From Sialis fuliginosa (lineage: Eukaryota > Arthropoda > Insecta > Megaloptera > Sialidae): a stretch of 64,000 bases of DNA. The notes below the pieces were generated by a model, which was given only the letters and a program-made list of their open reading frames with translations, had not been told where the DNA came from and did not search any database. The DNA is taken from contig OY540821.1 of NCBI GenBank assembly GCA_961205875.1, positions 6,820,001-6,884,000 on the forward strand, written 5' to 3'. The position numbers and the translations under genes were made by a program. Shown in pieces: positions 1 through 11,800 of this stretch. Numbering within the stretch: the stretch's first letter is position 1; every line of letters begins with the position of its first letter.

Positions 1-2389
1 CCCCGTTCCCCTTCAATACAAATAAATAATTCACCTTTTTACGTGAAGCGTAATTTCAAGTGATAGGTGATTTGCATTTAATTCGTATTATTACGATTTT
101 TTAATGTCTTTAAGGTGTATTTTATTATCAGTGTTAATTTTGAAAAAAATATTATACGCGTATGAATTAAACGTAATTTCTAGGAATATATAATTTTACA
201 AAGTATCCCCCCCCTTTCTTAAGAATATAATAACAGTTATTCTGGAAGCTTTTATGCAGTGGAAGTCATAATGCCATAGGCTAGAAAAATGTCAAATAAA
301 GTAATAACTTAAAATAAAACTTATTTATTACCTTATATGTAAAACAGATATTTCTTAATTCGAATTTTTACCTAACTAAAATATCCGATAATACTTGTTT
401 ATTTACAAAGCAATAGCAGATTTAACAAATAATTATACTTTCTATTAAAAAAATCAGAATGATATCTATTGAAAAACTGATGTTGACCTTCAAATAACCT
501 TCACGAAAAGATTTTTCTCTCAAAACCCGAAACATTTTTTTTCGAATGCTTCTAAAATAAAATTTTGTAATAGTTAATTTTTTTGTTGAATCCGCCATTG
601 GAATTTCTTATGGATATTTTTTTTTAATATATTCTGCCACATTTTAACTGATGTATATGAATGTACACTTACATATATATTATTACCTACATAATTTCTT
701 ATTTAGTTAACGTTGAAATTAGTTTGTTTATTTAATATAAATATAAACAAGTAAAGCGTATGAAAATTGCACATTTAAATTAATAAATAATCACATTGAA
801 TAAATAAATACATAATAATAAAATGAATTTGTTTTTTTAAAGAGCCACTGTAATGTGTGATGAAACATTGATCTAATAATTATCGTCAATGTACTTTTAA
901 TTTTAATTAATTTTTTACAGCAACAATAAATTCATTATATTATGCTTTATTTTAAGTATATGCATTAAAATAGTATGAGATCAAAGGAAAGCTATTAGTA
1001 ATAATAAATATTTTATATCACAATACAAAAATACATTAAATACTATATACTTATAATTATAACCTATATTGCACTCATAGACGTATATTCATATATAAAA
1101 ACCGAGCCATTAAAATAATTTGTAAATTAAAATCAATTTTCTAATACTTCTAACAGGTTTAATATATATTTTTTAGAAAAATTTAGTTAAACTCATAGAC
1201 ATAGAGCATGGACCGTGCATTCTGTGTTAACATAATGGTGTAACGTTTCTTCAAAACAGTGAGTGAGATGCGATGGCGTTTGGGATATATCTATCTCTTT
1301 TGCTAAGAAGAATGAAATAGTTAATCCCTCTCAACAAGTATTTCGACGTAGCAGAAAGCTAATAAATCTTAAGATAATAATAATAAGACCTATCCCAGCT
1401 TCAGTCCTTCTAGATCGTGTAGCTCTGAATCATAGAAGCGAAATAAGCCTTTTTTATTTATTATATACTTAAGTTTTGACAAAGGTTGTATCAATCTAGT
1501 ATTATTAAGCTCCTGATGAAGAGTTTGTGCGAAGTCGAAGCACGTATCGATTGTTTTATTGTGGTTAAAATATATATAAATAATCAATTTAACTTTTTAT
1601 TCAAGTAATAGAAGTTGATGTGAAACAAGTTGTCCACGTTGTATTTTCTTATTTAAGGTTTTTGACTCTTCTTCAGAAATGTTTCAAGTCTTTCAAGACT
1701 CCGATATGAGAGTCGAAACGTCAAGTAAAAAAATACGATATCATGGGCAACAGCTCCGAAACTTAAGTTGTATAGAAAACGATAACCAGAATGCTATTTT
1801 AAATACTCGGTTTTATGCACGATTTTTTCGTCTAATGAGATTTTTGATATCTTTGAAGATATCTTCTTATAATTATATAAAACTACATACTAGTGTGGAA
1901 GATCGGAGAAATGGGAAGATCATGTAGAAATACAAACCCAAATCTCTTCAACTTCGTAGTTATGATAGCTCCAATCGATCCTCAATATATGAGGAATAAT
2001 GTTTGAGTTGTTCAAAAGCCAAAACGATTGATTCCACTTTTATTCAGACAGCAAAAAATTGTAAACATAAAGGAGTTAATCGTTTTGACTTTTGAACATT
2101 ATAAATAAAGTAAATAAAATAAAATGCAACTTACATCTTCTGAACGTAAGTCACGTCTTCTTATTATCTAGTTTAATTAGTATGATTTGGTTATATTTAT
2201 AAAAAATATTAAGATCGTCAGAGATACAAATCAGTTACGACGAAATAGGGGAGGGATAGGGGATAGTAGAAATAAGTAAATAAATAAGAAAATACCGAAA
2301 TATTTATAACTGTTAATTTTCCCAGCCTCCTTTTAAAAACCCTTTTTTGAGCGAAGATTGATAAATATTCTTAATATAAATAAGGGAAC
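1..2389. other. Intergenic AT-rich DNA, no gene seen
   Basis: No open frame here resembles a known protein and none has convincing splice sites. The stretch is very AT-rich. The only structured part is about 1505-1765, where a CTGATGA..GTCGAAG motif and a GAGAGTCGAAACGTC motif occur; these are annotated separately as Penelope-like remnants. The short open frames at 1263-1472 and 1679-1927 overlap those motifs and look incidental. Confidence 0.6.
1505..1765 (+). mobile_element. Penelope-like element remnant with hammerhead-like motifs
   Basis: At 1516 there is CTGATGA followed by a short stretch and GTCGAAG. At about 1695-1725 a short stem (GACTC..GAGTC) is followed by GAAACGTC and then AAGTAAAAAAATACGAT. 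The second module recurs on the minus strand near 27255-27335 and 36497-36560. The order CTGANGA, stem, GAAAC is the conserved core of hammerhead ribozymes known from terminal repeats of Penelope-like retroelements. The copies are degenerate and no reverse transcriptase frame is seen here, so the family call is inferred. Confidence 0.4.
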
Positions 2390-2505
2390 GTCCACTAACC
2401 ACGTAACGCTTTTTTCTGGACCTGCATGCAACTCCATGTAGATAATAGCTTTTGCTATGTAGCTGTACCCTTCTCTACTCTAAAAGAGTTACGTGATTTA
2501 TGGAC
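2390..2505. repeat. Short MITE-like element with imperfect inverted ends
   Basis: The left end reads GTCCACTAACCACGTAAC and the complement of the right end reads GTCCATAAATCACGTAAC, so the 116-bp segment can fold on itself. It is non-coding. It lies just downstream of the 3' end of the minus-strand membrane protein gene. No target duplication is clear. Confidence 0.5.
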
Positions 2506-2594
2506 TAAAAACTAAAAAAAAACTCCTTTAATATTAAATTACTGAGCCCAATTTCGTCAGTATAAAATATATCCCAAAACCATGAACCCTTTGC

Positions 2595-5500
2595 TTACTT
2601 AAAAGAATTTGACTCACTATTTTTCCTGGATAACGTACTCCTCCTTAAAGTTCCCCCCATACTGGGGGACCTAGTCGAGCAGCTCGATCCAACCCTTAAC
2701 TGTGGATGCAAATTCAGTGGGGGTAAATTAGGATGCTCAATTCTTGTAGGCGAACTCACAATCGGCCTCTCTTGGGTCAGATACCCCCTCCTCAAAGTAC
2801 TCCCAGTTATAACTGGATTAATAACTTCAGCGTATGCATGATTATATTCATTTTCAATATTCTCAAGTTGGTAACTCTCGATCAACGGAGTAGGATCTTC
2901 ATAATCATAATCTATGAATCCAGTATTATCAAAACTTGCCTTTTCATTTGCCAGATTCAGTTCCATAGTTTTTAAATTCGATTGGTAGTGAGCAATAGGG
3001 GAAGGTATTTCACATTGGGGTCCGTAAGCATCTATAGTTTCGTAGGTGTTGTCGTTTTCTAGGAAGTCTTGAGGGTATGTTTCCGATATGTAGTGTTGGG
3101 TGTTGCCACTTGGGGTCAGAGCTGCCCAGAGAAGTCTGTTGTCTGTGGTACCGTTTGGAAATAGAACAGCATCGCTTGATAAAGGGGGGATTTTAATTTG
3201 TGGTGAGTCGGCGTTGGAGGTGAATTGGTGGTGGCCAGGGAGGACTATTTTTGTCTGGGTTTGACGGTGTCTGTAGGAGAGTGACATTGCTCTGAAGATT
3301 TAAAAGTATTTTATTAGGTGTGTACATATTTTAAACCTAGTTTGTATTCAAAAGTCATTTTAGAAGAAAAATGGGCCTAATTATTGATTTTAATGCTTTC
3401 TTAACCCTTTGGATGTGAAAATCGATAAAAGTCGTTTGTATTTTTTACCCTTACGCGCGACTATAGTTGACTCGAAAAAACACCGTTGCACGCAAAAATC
3501 GAATTTTATTTTAGAAAAAAACTGTAAATGTCAGTGAAATATTCAGTAAAATTATTCACCCCACCCGTTATTTATTCATTTTCTTATGTTAATTTTATAT
3601 TTATGTAAAATAAAAATTAGATAAAAAAATTTTAACCTTCAATATGTAATTCATATATTACAAAAAAATAAATCTGTGTCAACTAAATAGAAAACTGAAA
3701 TATATCTTTACACATATAATGCGTATAAAAATACAGTAAAACCTCGATATATCGAACTAATTCGGACGACGGAATAAAAAAAAGTCCGTTATAATATAAT
3801 AATGTAGTTACCAATATAGTGTAGAAATTATAATATTTGATTTCACAAAAATACTTTTGAATTTCAAATAAATAACTAGAGATTGGAAAAATAGTTTTTC
3901 TACTATTGCCTAAAAATGCATTTATTATAATTTTTATTACATATCTCCACCGTTTTCAAAAAACTGGTTTGATTGAACACGATTTGAAATCAACTATTTA
4001 CAACTACCTTTCCAACAATTTAAAACTATTTACGACGCTTTTTACTGCGTAGTTTGCACTAATTATTATCAAATCGTAAAAAAAACTATTTTCCGACAAA
4101 AAATTCAACTAGTAACTATTTAATTGAAAATAACAACTATTTTTCCAATCTCTATTAATAATACAAGTGGTATTCCCCCCACCACCTTTTTTACAATTTT
4201 TGAGAGTTGACACAAATACTAACTACCTTTACAACTATTTTTAAACTATTTGCGACGCTTTTTACTGCGTCGTTTGCACTAATTATTATCAAATCGTAAA
4301 AAAAACTATTTTCCGAAAAAAAATTCAACTAGTAACTATTTAATTGAAAATAACAACTATTTTTCCAAAATCTATTAATAACCTACATAATACAAGTGGT
4401 ATTCCCCCCACCACCTTTTTTTATAATTTTTGAGAGTTGACACAAACACTAATATTTGACATCTATATCAGCTATTAAAATAAATGAACTTACTCTCTAC
4501 ATCTGAGCAAGAATAGTGCCAAAAGTGCACCGAGTAGAAGCACTCCGATGCTGCAACTAATCAACACAAGAAGCCATGTATCTGCGTCTGCCGAAGCGTT
4601 CTCTGGGATGATGATGGTGTTGGAACCTCCCCATTCTGTAATCAATAAACGTATCTAAATATAAATTACATTGCAAGAGCTGTACAGGGGTGGAAAAAAT
4701 AATAATTAACACACTTGTTCGTTCAAATATAAACATACCAAGTTATAAGATTTTTATCAGGGCTTCGAACCGGAACTGAACCGAAAATCGGAAAAATCGT
4801 TATTTTTTGCCGGAACGAAAACCGGAACTGAACCGAAAATCGGAAAAACCGTTATTTTTTGCCGGAATGAAAATCGGAACAGAACCGAAATAAAAATATC
4901 GGTTTTTACGGTTCAGTGCATGTTAAAATACGCGCGTTAACATGATCTTATTTCCCACTTCAATTGTCGTTCGGACTATCATACAAGTACCATAAAATAT
5001 TCTAAATTATGGTAGAACATTTTTTTTTAATTAATCACTCGTAGCTGAACCGAAAACCGGAAAACCCGTTATTTTTTGCGGAACGAAAACCGGAACCGAA
5101 CCGAAATATATTTTTTTACTCGAACCGAAACGAAAAAAATAACGGTTCGAAGCCCTGATTTTTATATATATATTTATTATTATTTAAATGTTCTCGTGTA
5201 TTTGAGGGCTATTTTAACAAAATTATAGAACTGCGCAATTAATGTGTGCATCATTTTATTAAAGTTCGAATATGGTGATGATGAAAAAAAAGGTCGAAAA
5301 TCTGTTTTATTAGAAACTAGCTGGGCCCGCGCGGCTTCGCTCGCGTGGACTACGGAATTATTGTTTAGGATTTAAAAAATATATAGTTGAATTAAGTACA
5401 AACACGATTAGTTATTATTGTAATAAAAACCAAACAACACTTAAATTACGTACGTAACAAAAACGAATCAGAACAAAAAGTAAAAATCATTTTTGTTCTG

Positions 5501-8131
5501 TTTAAAAGTTAATTATTGAAAACAAAATAAACAGTTGACAATCAAAAGAATACCGGCCTGTGATCAATCACTCTGCGTCTACTCGGAACGCCCCCTCTCT
5601 CCCGCACGCCGCGACACGGGTCGCCATCGCTCGAATAATATGTTCCCGTATGTATATTTCAAGATATGTATTTTCTAAACTATACGACCAAATTGGATAC
5701 TGTAATGGGCAAATTATATCTACATTAAGTACTTATGACGATGAAATCATTTATTTCGATAATAATTAATATTTTACAGGTCATAATTCCACGTAAACAA
5801 AACCCAAATACGTAAACAAACCCAAATATTTTAAATTTTCTTTGTAACATAAAAGCAGTCATTGTGGCTAAAATATAAAAGTTAGACATATGGTGTCGCG
5901 GACTTTATTGTAGAACTTTTGATTTTACACAATTCTTTAATACATTATTTATTTCAATATTGAACGGTTTAGGCAGCGTATTATAAAATAGCGCGCCGAC
6001 GGCAAAATATTTTTCGACTTCATTTGCTATTATCGTCACTGCTTAGTCGTTATGTTACCTAACGTAACAAAAAACATCGTAACATCGGATAAGTGGTTCT
6101 CGAGTGATAAGCGTATTAACGGACAGACAGACACACAGACAGACTGAAACACATTGAGCTTTATATATACAGATTTATTATTATTTAAATGTTCTCATGT
6201 ATTTAAGAGCTATTTTAACAAAATTATAGAACTGCGCAATTAATGTGTGCATAATTTTATTAAAGTTTGAATATGGTGATGATGAAAAAAAGGTCGAAAA
6301 TCTGTTTTATTAGAAATGGAATATGTATGATAAGTTATAACAAAATACAAATCTTTCATGTTTTTTGACAGTTAACGATAGAAATTCATACTTTAATTTT
6401 TTCTACTAGATGCGCTTATGAATAACCATTTTAAATACTTACGTCATTTGAACTGGACGATACAACACGGACTTTAAAAATTAAAAAAGTGTGCTTCATT
6501 TTTAACCTCTAATTTGGGAAAAAGTAAAACAGGTAAGGGAAAAAATGAAACAGGCCTCTAATGGAAAATATTTCTCGAAAAATCAAAAGAAAAGCTACAA
6601 AGACAACTTTGATTTATCTTCTTTGTGGCATATCAATGTGAAATTGTAACTGTAATTAATATCTGAGCTATACAGAGAGTTATGTGCAAAGAATTAAAAT
6701 TTAATTCACACATTTTGACATCGACTAACAGACATTGACAAAGGGAGGGGTGACACATCACTTATTAGGCGATTCATATTTTCAGGTCGCTTTAACAAAC
6801 CTTTAATGATGATGTCAGTTTTTATAATTCTCCTATAAACAAATTAGTTTTTTAGTTGCAAGCTTGTTTCACTTTTACCTCATTTTTTCATGTTTCATAT
6901 TTACCCCACTCGACCCTACTTATTTAGATTCCTGGAATTACCACAATTCATTTAATACCCCACTCACCGAATAACTCATTTGAATAAATAAAAACTGGTA
7001 ACCCATTTGTCCCCCTCAAAAAGCGCCAAAAATATAAATTTTTATTTTTACAACTCAGGTCTTTTATTGGTCCACCATTTACTAAAATTATGCAAAATCT
7101 AAACTTTCTAGACAGACAGACCCAGTATTAACTTGTGTCCCATTTTTAGGTTTCCGTAGAAAACTAGGAAACCTTATAGTTTCGCCATGTCCGCCCGTCC
7201 GTCCTCAAAAATTTTAAGCCGATTAAGATGAAATTTGGTATACGGGCGAAGACTCATAACCCAAAAACAGAAATGATAATATTTTTGAAAAAAAAATTTT
7301 TTTGGACCCTCTTTCCATAGACTGAAAAGTATTTTCAAAAAAAAATTTCACTTAATCCATTAAGTGGGGTGTCTTTAGATAGGTATCTTAAAATGCAATA
7401 AAAAATGCAATATGACATTTTTTTTAATCCTTCAGTCACGATATATTTGAGTTCAAAGTCGTGATAAAAGCGTCCCCCCACCCTAATTTCTAAACTATCA
7501 ATTTAAAAAATCTGAAAAAATTCATGAATGTAGCCTTTAATTAGTACTTTCACTGAAAATTAAAACGAACACTGTCAAAATTATTTTGGATCCCCCTCCC
7601 ATAGACTGAAAAATGAACTCACGATTTTTTTCACATATCCCATTGAGTGGGATGTCATTAGAGAGGTCTCCTAAAATGCAACAAAAATTGTTAAATGATC
7701 TTTTGATTTTAACCCTTCAGTCACGATATATTTGCATTTAAATGTCGTTATCAGAACTCTTGTTTATAAATCGTAATGACTACGGAAACCTATCATGTGC
7801 GTGCCCAACACGTACTTGGCCATTTTATTTTGATTTCGCTTCGCAATTTTAAAAAACAGTTAAATCTTACCTTGCCTCGGCAGGTCAATATAACCAGCCC
7901 CTCCAGAAATATCTAACGATGATCCACTGCCTCCACCACTGCTGGACGCTATATTTCCAGTGGTGTGCGACACCCATTTGTCACAGAGGCTTCTGCGGTG
8001 GCCGAGTAGACATGGTACGGTAGCATTGTGCTGCAGTCCAGTAGGTAAAGGAGGGGGTGGTGGTAATGCGAGTATCAGGTCAGGTGGGGGGCCAAGCTCC
8101 CAGCAATCGGTTAAGCAGGACATTGTTAATT
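2595..8131 (-). CDS. Single-pass membrane protein, unknown identity (3 coding exons)
   Basis: Three minus-strand exons splice in frame: 8131-7871, 4635-4494 and 3291-2595 (stop at 2595-2597). Junctions are AG/GT and phases match (1, then 2). If translation begins at the ATG at 8123 the product is 363 aa. Residues 1-104 include a proline-rich run (LPPPPPLP), four cysteines, an N-glycosylation site and a Gly/Ser-rich stretch. Residues 105-128 (WLLVLISCSIG..LLALFLL) are a clear transmembrane helix followed by RCR. The tail of about 230 residues is rich in Tyr, Asp, Asn and Pro and has two similar LRR-containing motifs (GSTLRRG, GGTLRRS) near its end. Exon 8131-7871 begins in phase 1 and no signal peptide is seen, so upstream coding exons may exist. 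The tail looks like that of a cell-surface adhesion or guidance receptor, but I do not recognise the family and assign no function. Confidence 0.75.
3733..3800. repeat. Pogo/Tigger-like transposon end (fragment)
   Basis: The sequence begins CAGTAAAACCTCGATATATC and continues CGAACTAATTCGGAC. This resembles the terminal inverted repeats of pogo/Tigger elements (CAGT-AACCTCGAT-T-CGAAC pattern). Only one end is recognised. It lies in an intron of the membrane protein gene. Confidence 0.4.
3999..4452. repeat. Tandem duplication, two copies with a 220-bp period
   Basis: Two consecutive copies share long identical stretches. One is the block around CGACGCTTTTTACTGCGT at 4033 and 4253; another is the block around TTCAACTAGTAACTATT at 4104 and 4324. 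The offset is 220 bp. The second copy has a small insertion near 4381. The duplication ends about 40 bp from the exon at 4494-4635. Confidence 0.8.
4756..5159. mobile_element. MITE with ATCAGGGCTTCGAACCG ends, copy 1
   Basis: The element starts ATCAGGGCTTCGAACCG and ends CGGTTCGAAGCCCTGAT, an inverted repeat of about 17 bp. Inside are short degenerate tandem blocks built on AACCGAAAATCGGAAAAA and a 100-bp AT-rich core. A second copy in the same orientation lies at 22987-23370. No coding capacity. The superfamily is not assigned. Confidence 0.75.
5172..6316. mobile_element. Interspersed retroelement-like repeat between 145-bp direct duplications
   Basis: An 856-bp insert (5317-6172) begins CTAGCTGGGCCCGCGCGGCT and ends with an (ACAG)-rich stretch (GGACAGACAGACACACAGAC) and a TATATATACAG tail. 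It is flanked by two direct copies of a 145-bp sequence (5172-5316 and 6173-6316) that differ at about five substitutions and one indel. A decayed relative of the insert start lies near 24324-24420. No protein is recognised inside. The style resembles 3' ends of RTE-type LINEs or derived SINEs, which is inference. Confidence 0.6.
7143..7832 (+). repeat. Dispersed repeat starting TTTTTAGG..TCCGTAG, copy 1
   Basis: Starts TTTTTAGGTTTCCGTAGAAA and closes with GACTACGGAAACCTATCATG and then TTGGCCATTTTATTTT, so the subterminal CCGTAG/CTACGG blocks are inverted. A shorter copy lies at 18967-19304. An internal block (CAGTCACGATATATTTG) occurs twice, near 7431 and 7720. No open frame of note. Confidence 0.6.
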
Positions 8132-8426
8132 CTGGAAATAATAAAATAAATGTATATATAAATATATACATAAATGTATAATAAAATAATAGTATAATTT
8201 CAGTGTTCTCCCCCTCTTAAAAAATACCTAACTACTAAAATATAAGTAGACTATTATTAAAACTCTGTTTTAAACCGCGGGTCCATTATGTCCCTTTTTC
8301 CCCTACTGTAAAAATGATTTATTATAGTGCAAAATAAATTTAACTTTCCTGCAAATTCATTGAATAAAATCCAATTTTTATAATAATATTTAAACAAACA
8401 TATCATTAAAAAATATTAGATCTATG

Positions 8427-8972
8427 AATAGGCTTGATTCCAGTAACAAAGGATCACTGAAATTATGATTTTAAATAATGAAATAAGTTAAAAAGATTCT
8501 AAAAAATGTATTTATTTTTATATTAAAAGCGAGATTAATATAATTTTTGTTAAAATAAAAACGCAAAATACAGCAATCCGCCATGTTTGATAAAACACCA
8601 GTCAGAGTGGATGACGTCACGGCTACGTAAACGTCATTTTTGTTTCATTAATATCTACACTGTTTATACAATATTTTGTGGTTTTAAATTATCAATTTGC
8701 TCAATTTTGTATTACCAAAAGTAAAACCGAGAAACGTTAGCGATGGAACAAGGATTTATTATAGTTGACAAGGTGTGTTTACATAGGCATGACGTCAAAA
8801 ATGCGCCATGACACCTGCGAGCATTTTGGCGTCAAATTCAAAATTAGTTTTAAAAGCGTCAATTTTTGTGATTAAACCTTTATTTTCTGCAGAAATAAGC
8901 ATTTTTTTTGGAAATAAGAGACACGTAAGATCATCATAAAATAGTTTTTAAAAATTAGGCATCATGCCTATT
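8427..8972 (+). mobile_element. 546-bp MITE with AATAGGC..GAT ends, copy 1
   Basis: The left end is AATAGGCTTGAT and the right end ATCATGCCTATT, an imperfect 12-bp inverted repeat. The same sequence occurs in reverse orientation at 19318-19862 with high similarity over its full length. Two TGACGTCA-type sites (near 8612 and 8790) are kept in both copies. No coding capacity is seen. Confidence 0.8.
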
Positions 8973-9309
8973 GAGCACTCAGGATCTTTTTTATAGGAAA
9001 TTCAATTCTTTACAAAATGTTGCTGTGAGAAATTAAAAAAATATTCAATGAGCTATTTACGCGTAAGTGGAAAAGTATTTTTTTTCATTTAAATTAAATG
9101 AATGGCCCAAGGCCACATATGAACAAATTATGTTTGTAAAAAAAAGAAATTGATTAGAAAAAAATTTGAATTTTTTTACAAAATTTCTTATTTATGTGCG
9201 GCTCTGGGAAAATTTTAGCTCTTCAATGCGACCCGCGGTGCAATTTGGGTTGGCCAGGCCTGCTCTAAATTGTTGCGTCCTATATATAGGCCAATAAGCC
9301 GTTGGACAA

Positions 9310-9625
9310 ATAAGGTACTGGCACCAGTCGTTGGACACTTGTTTCATTAAATGCACTGAATTAAAAATATTTGTTGATATTTGATTACTGCCATTACTGA
9401 ATCAAAATCTATAGACACTAAACTGTAAAACAGTTTAATTTGATGACAATCGGCCAATGGGTTTCAAAATGGTGGACATTTAAACTAATTATCAGTGTAA
9501 TCTATTTATTAATTATATTATATTATCATAGCATCTGCTTTACACTGTTTTAAATTTTGCGATTTTTTCTTTTATAACTTTTGTGTCGTAGTACCTTCTT
9601 ATCATTTTGTAATCAATAACTAGTG
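9310..9625 (+). repeat. Dispersed repeat, inverted partner at 30270-30600
   Basis: Contains AAGGTACTGGCACCAG, GATTACTGCCATTACTGAAT and TTGTGTCGTAGTACC..ATCATTTTGTAATC. The complement of the same series lies in order at 30270-30600, inside intron 1 of the transporter gene. Sequence drift is moderate. No ends or coding capacity are identified. Confidence 0.65.
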
Positions 9626-10304
9626 TCCATCAGTGGGTTTTACTTTATTACTGGAGAAAAAACATAAACAAAATAAAAGGCTATAATTAAAAAAAAAATA
9701 CATATGACTACAATAATATGAAATAAAATTGTTTAAATTTTTAATGTAATATTGCAATACTATCTTCAAAAAAAAACAGCCTAGTTACAATAAAAAAAAC
9801 ACGTATTCGATATTACGGTCAATATTGGTTATTTTTTTTTAAAACCGAAGAAAATATTTCATATGGACACTACCTACAGATAGGTGTATTAAAAATGTTT
9901 TTTTGTAAGTATATATCAATACCTAATACCTATTATATGTACATTTACACAAAATGTTGGATATGATATGCCCAAAGTTCTATATAAAGGTGGGTCCTCA
10001 GGGCCCAACCAAGATAAAAAAATTCATATTTTGTTAACATAATGTTGTTAATAGACCTATAGATAGATTCAAGACAAAAAATATTTTTTTATAAATTTAA
10101 ATGGGAAAAATTGTTAAAAATTAATAGTAAAATTAATAATCGAAACAGTAAAATATGTAATCTACCTATGATAAACAATAAAATACAATAAATCAAAATA
10201 ATTTCAACACATAAATGTATACATATAAATAGTAGATATGTATGTATTGTTACCTATCAAAAAATCAATAACTCTTAACATATTACAATAAAGCTATACA
10301 TTAC

Positions 10305-10600
10305 CTTATTTATCTCCAAAAATGCAAATCAAAATAAATTTATTTCTTCACCCATAACAATAACTGAATAACATCTCCATTTTGTCACATTCTTGTAACA
10401 ATCCGTTTTAAATTTTAGGATATACGTAGTAAACAATTGAATATAGGAATAAAATGGACGAAAATATTAAGGATACTGTTCGGTTGTATTTGTAATATAT
10501 CGTAGGAGTTCGTATTTATAGGGGTGGATATGTTCGGCTGTCTCCGTGACTGTTCGGATCCGCTCGGGTTCGATTGTTCGTCCCCAAAGATGACTTGATA
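10305..10600 (-). promoter_or_regulatory. Possible promoter and 5' untranslated exon of the minus-strand membrane gene
   Basis: This block is unusually GC- and CpG-rich for the region (about 10490-10590). On the minus strand it reads through a TATAAATA box near 10521. About 210 bases further on lies a good splice donor (ATAAG then GTAATG) at 10304. The next minus-strand acceptor with coding sequence is the exon ending at 8131. The link is positional only; a short ATG frame here ends quickly, so the exon would be non-coding. Confidence 0.2.
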
Positions 10601-10724
10601 TTACTCTGTTACTAAGGAGTTTAAATAAATTATACGAATTTGTATTTTGTTTCTAAGTTCGTACTTGATTTTTATTGTATTTTTAGCCATACAGTCGAAC
10701 TTCGGGAATTCTGTATTTTTATTG

Positions 10725-11087
10725 CTTCCTCGCCATATCGACGATAGGAGAAGCTTTGTGGTTGTTTTAAAATAAGAAAAAAATTGTTCTCCGATTTCAA
10801 AATTTTAACTTGATGTTTCTGTTTTAGGTCAAGACAAACACTTTTCATTCAGTGTCTGTCTGTCTGTTCTCTGAATTCTAGTCACACGCATAACTCATGA
10901 ACCACTGAACCGATATTAATGAAACTTGGTTGAATGGTTGGGTTTGGTCTGTGGACGGTCTCATTTAAAAATCATCAAAATCGTGTGAAAGGGGATGTGT
11001 GACATTCCAAAATATTTTTCAAGATATCTCAAGAACGACACATGTTACGTCAAAATTTTATAGAATCTTTTTTGTAGAGCATTTTCC
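10725..11087 (+). repeat. Dispersed repeat with inverted partner at 28910-29222
   Basis: Blocks such as CTCATGAACCACTGAACCGA, GGTTGGGTTTGGTCTG and TTTTTTGTAGAGCATT are found in complementary order at 28910-29222. A related, more diverged copy follows at 11411-11800. The CTGAACCGATNTTNATGAAA core is typical of 3' regions of RTE-like retroelement repeats in insects. No protein is found. Confidence 0.6.
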
Positions 11088-11329
11088 TATAAAATAGGTC
11101 ACCACAAAGTTTGTTGTAAAATATTCCCTTACAAAGATTAATTTTAATTTGCTTTAAAAAATCGTCATTTGTTTTTTTAAATTGATATATTCTGACAAAA
11201 AATTAAAAATATGCGAAAAAATAATTAGGTGCATCTTAAAAAAATCGAACTAATTTTTTTAGTAAGATTGTATAAAAATTAAATGGTTAACCAATGCCAG
11301 GTAATTTATCTGAATACTTTATCGGTTTT

Positions 11330-11800
11330 TATTTAAATTGTTCAACAATTAACTACCTTTGATGAAATTACCACGAGGAAGCACTGCACATTTACTTGGC
11401 AGATGTTTTTATTGTATTTTTAGGCATACAGTCGCGCTTCGGGAATTCGAAGTTCTACATTTTTTATATATGTATTATAATACTAATAGGATCTGTCTTT
11501 TTTACTTATTTTTTTACTTTATTTTTGCTTCCTCTCCAGAGAAGAATAGAGGAAGCTATTTGATCTTATCTCAAATCAAAAAAAAATGTCCTTCAATTTC
11601 GAAATTTCTACTTGATCTTTCCATTTCAGGTCAAGATAAACACTTTTTGTTACGTACCTACTTGTCTGTCTGTTCCCTATTCCCTAAATCATTTTTCTGT
11701 TGTGATAGCTTTAAGTATTTTTATCTTTCTGTTTGTGTCAACTTAACTCAAAAACTACTAAACCGATTTTCATGTGACTTTCACTGTTCGGAAACCTATG
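11330..11800 (+). repeat. Dispersed repeat blocks related to 35690-35772 and 10725-11087
   Basis: The first 80 bp (TTAACTACCTTTGATGAA..GAGGAAGCACTG..CTTGGCAGATGTTTTTAT) recur at 35690-35772. The rest, from GGCATACAGTCGCGCTTCGG, is a diverged copy of the repeat at 10677-11087, including the CTTCCTC..GAGGAAGCT stem and the AAACTACTAAACCGATTTTC block. The 176-codon open frame across it is a by-product of repeat sequence. Confidence 0.55.

Noticed and set aside
2733-2975. Plus-strand frame antisense to the membrane protein tail
   Set aside because: Shadow of the real minus-strand coding exon.
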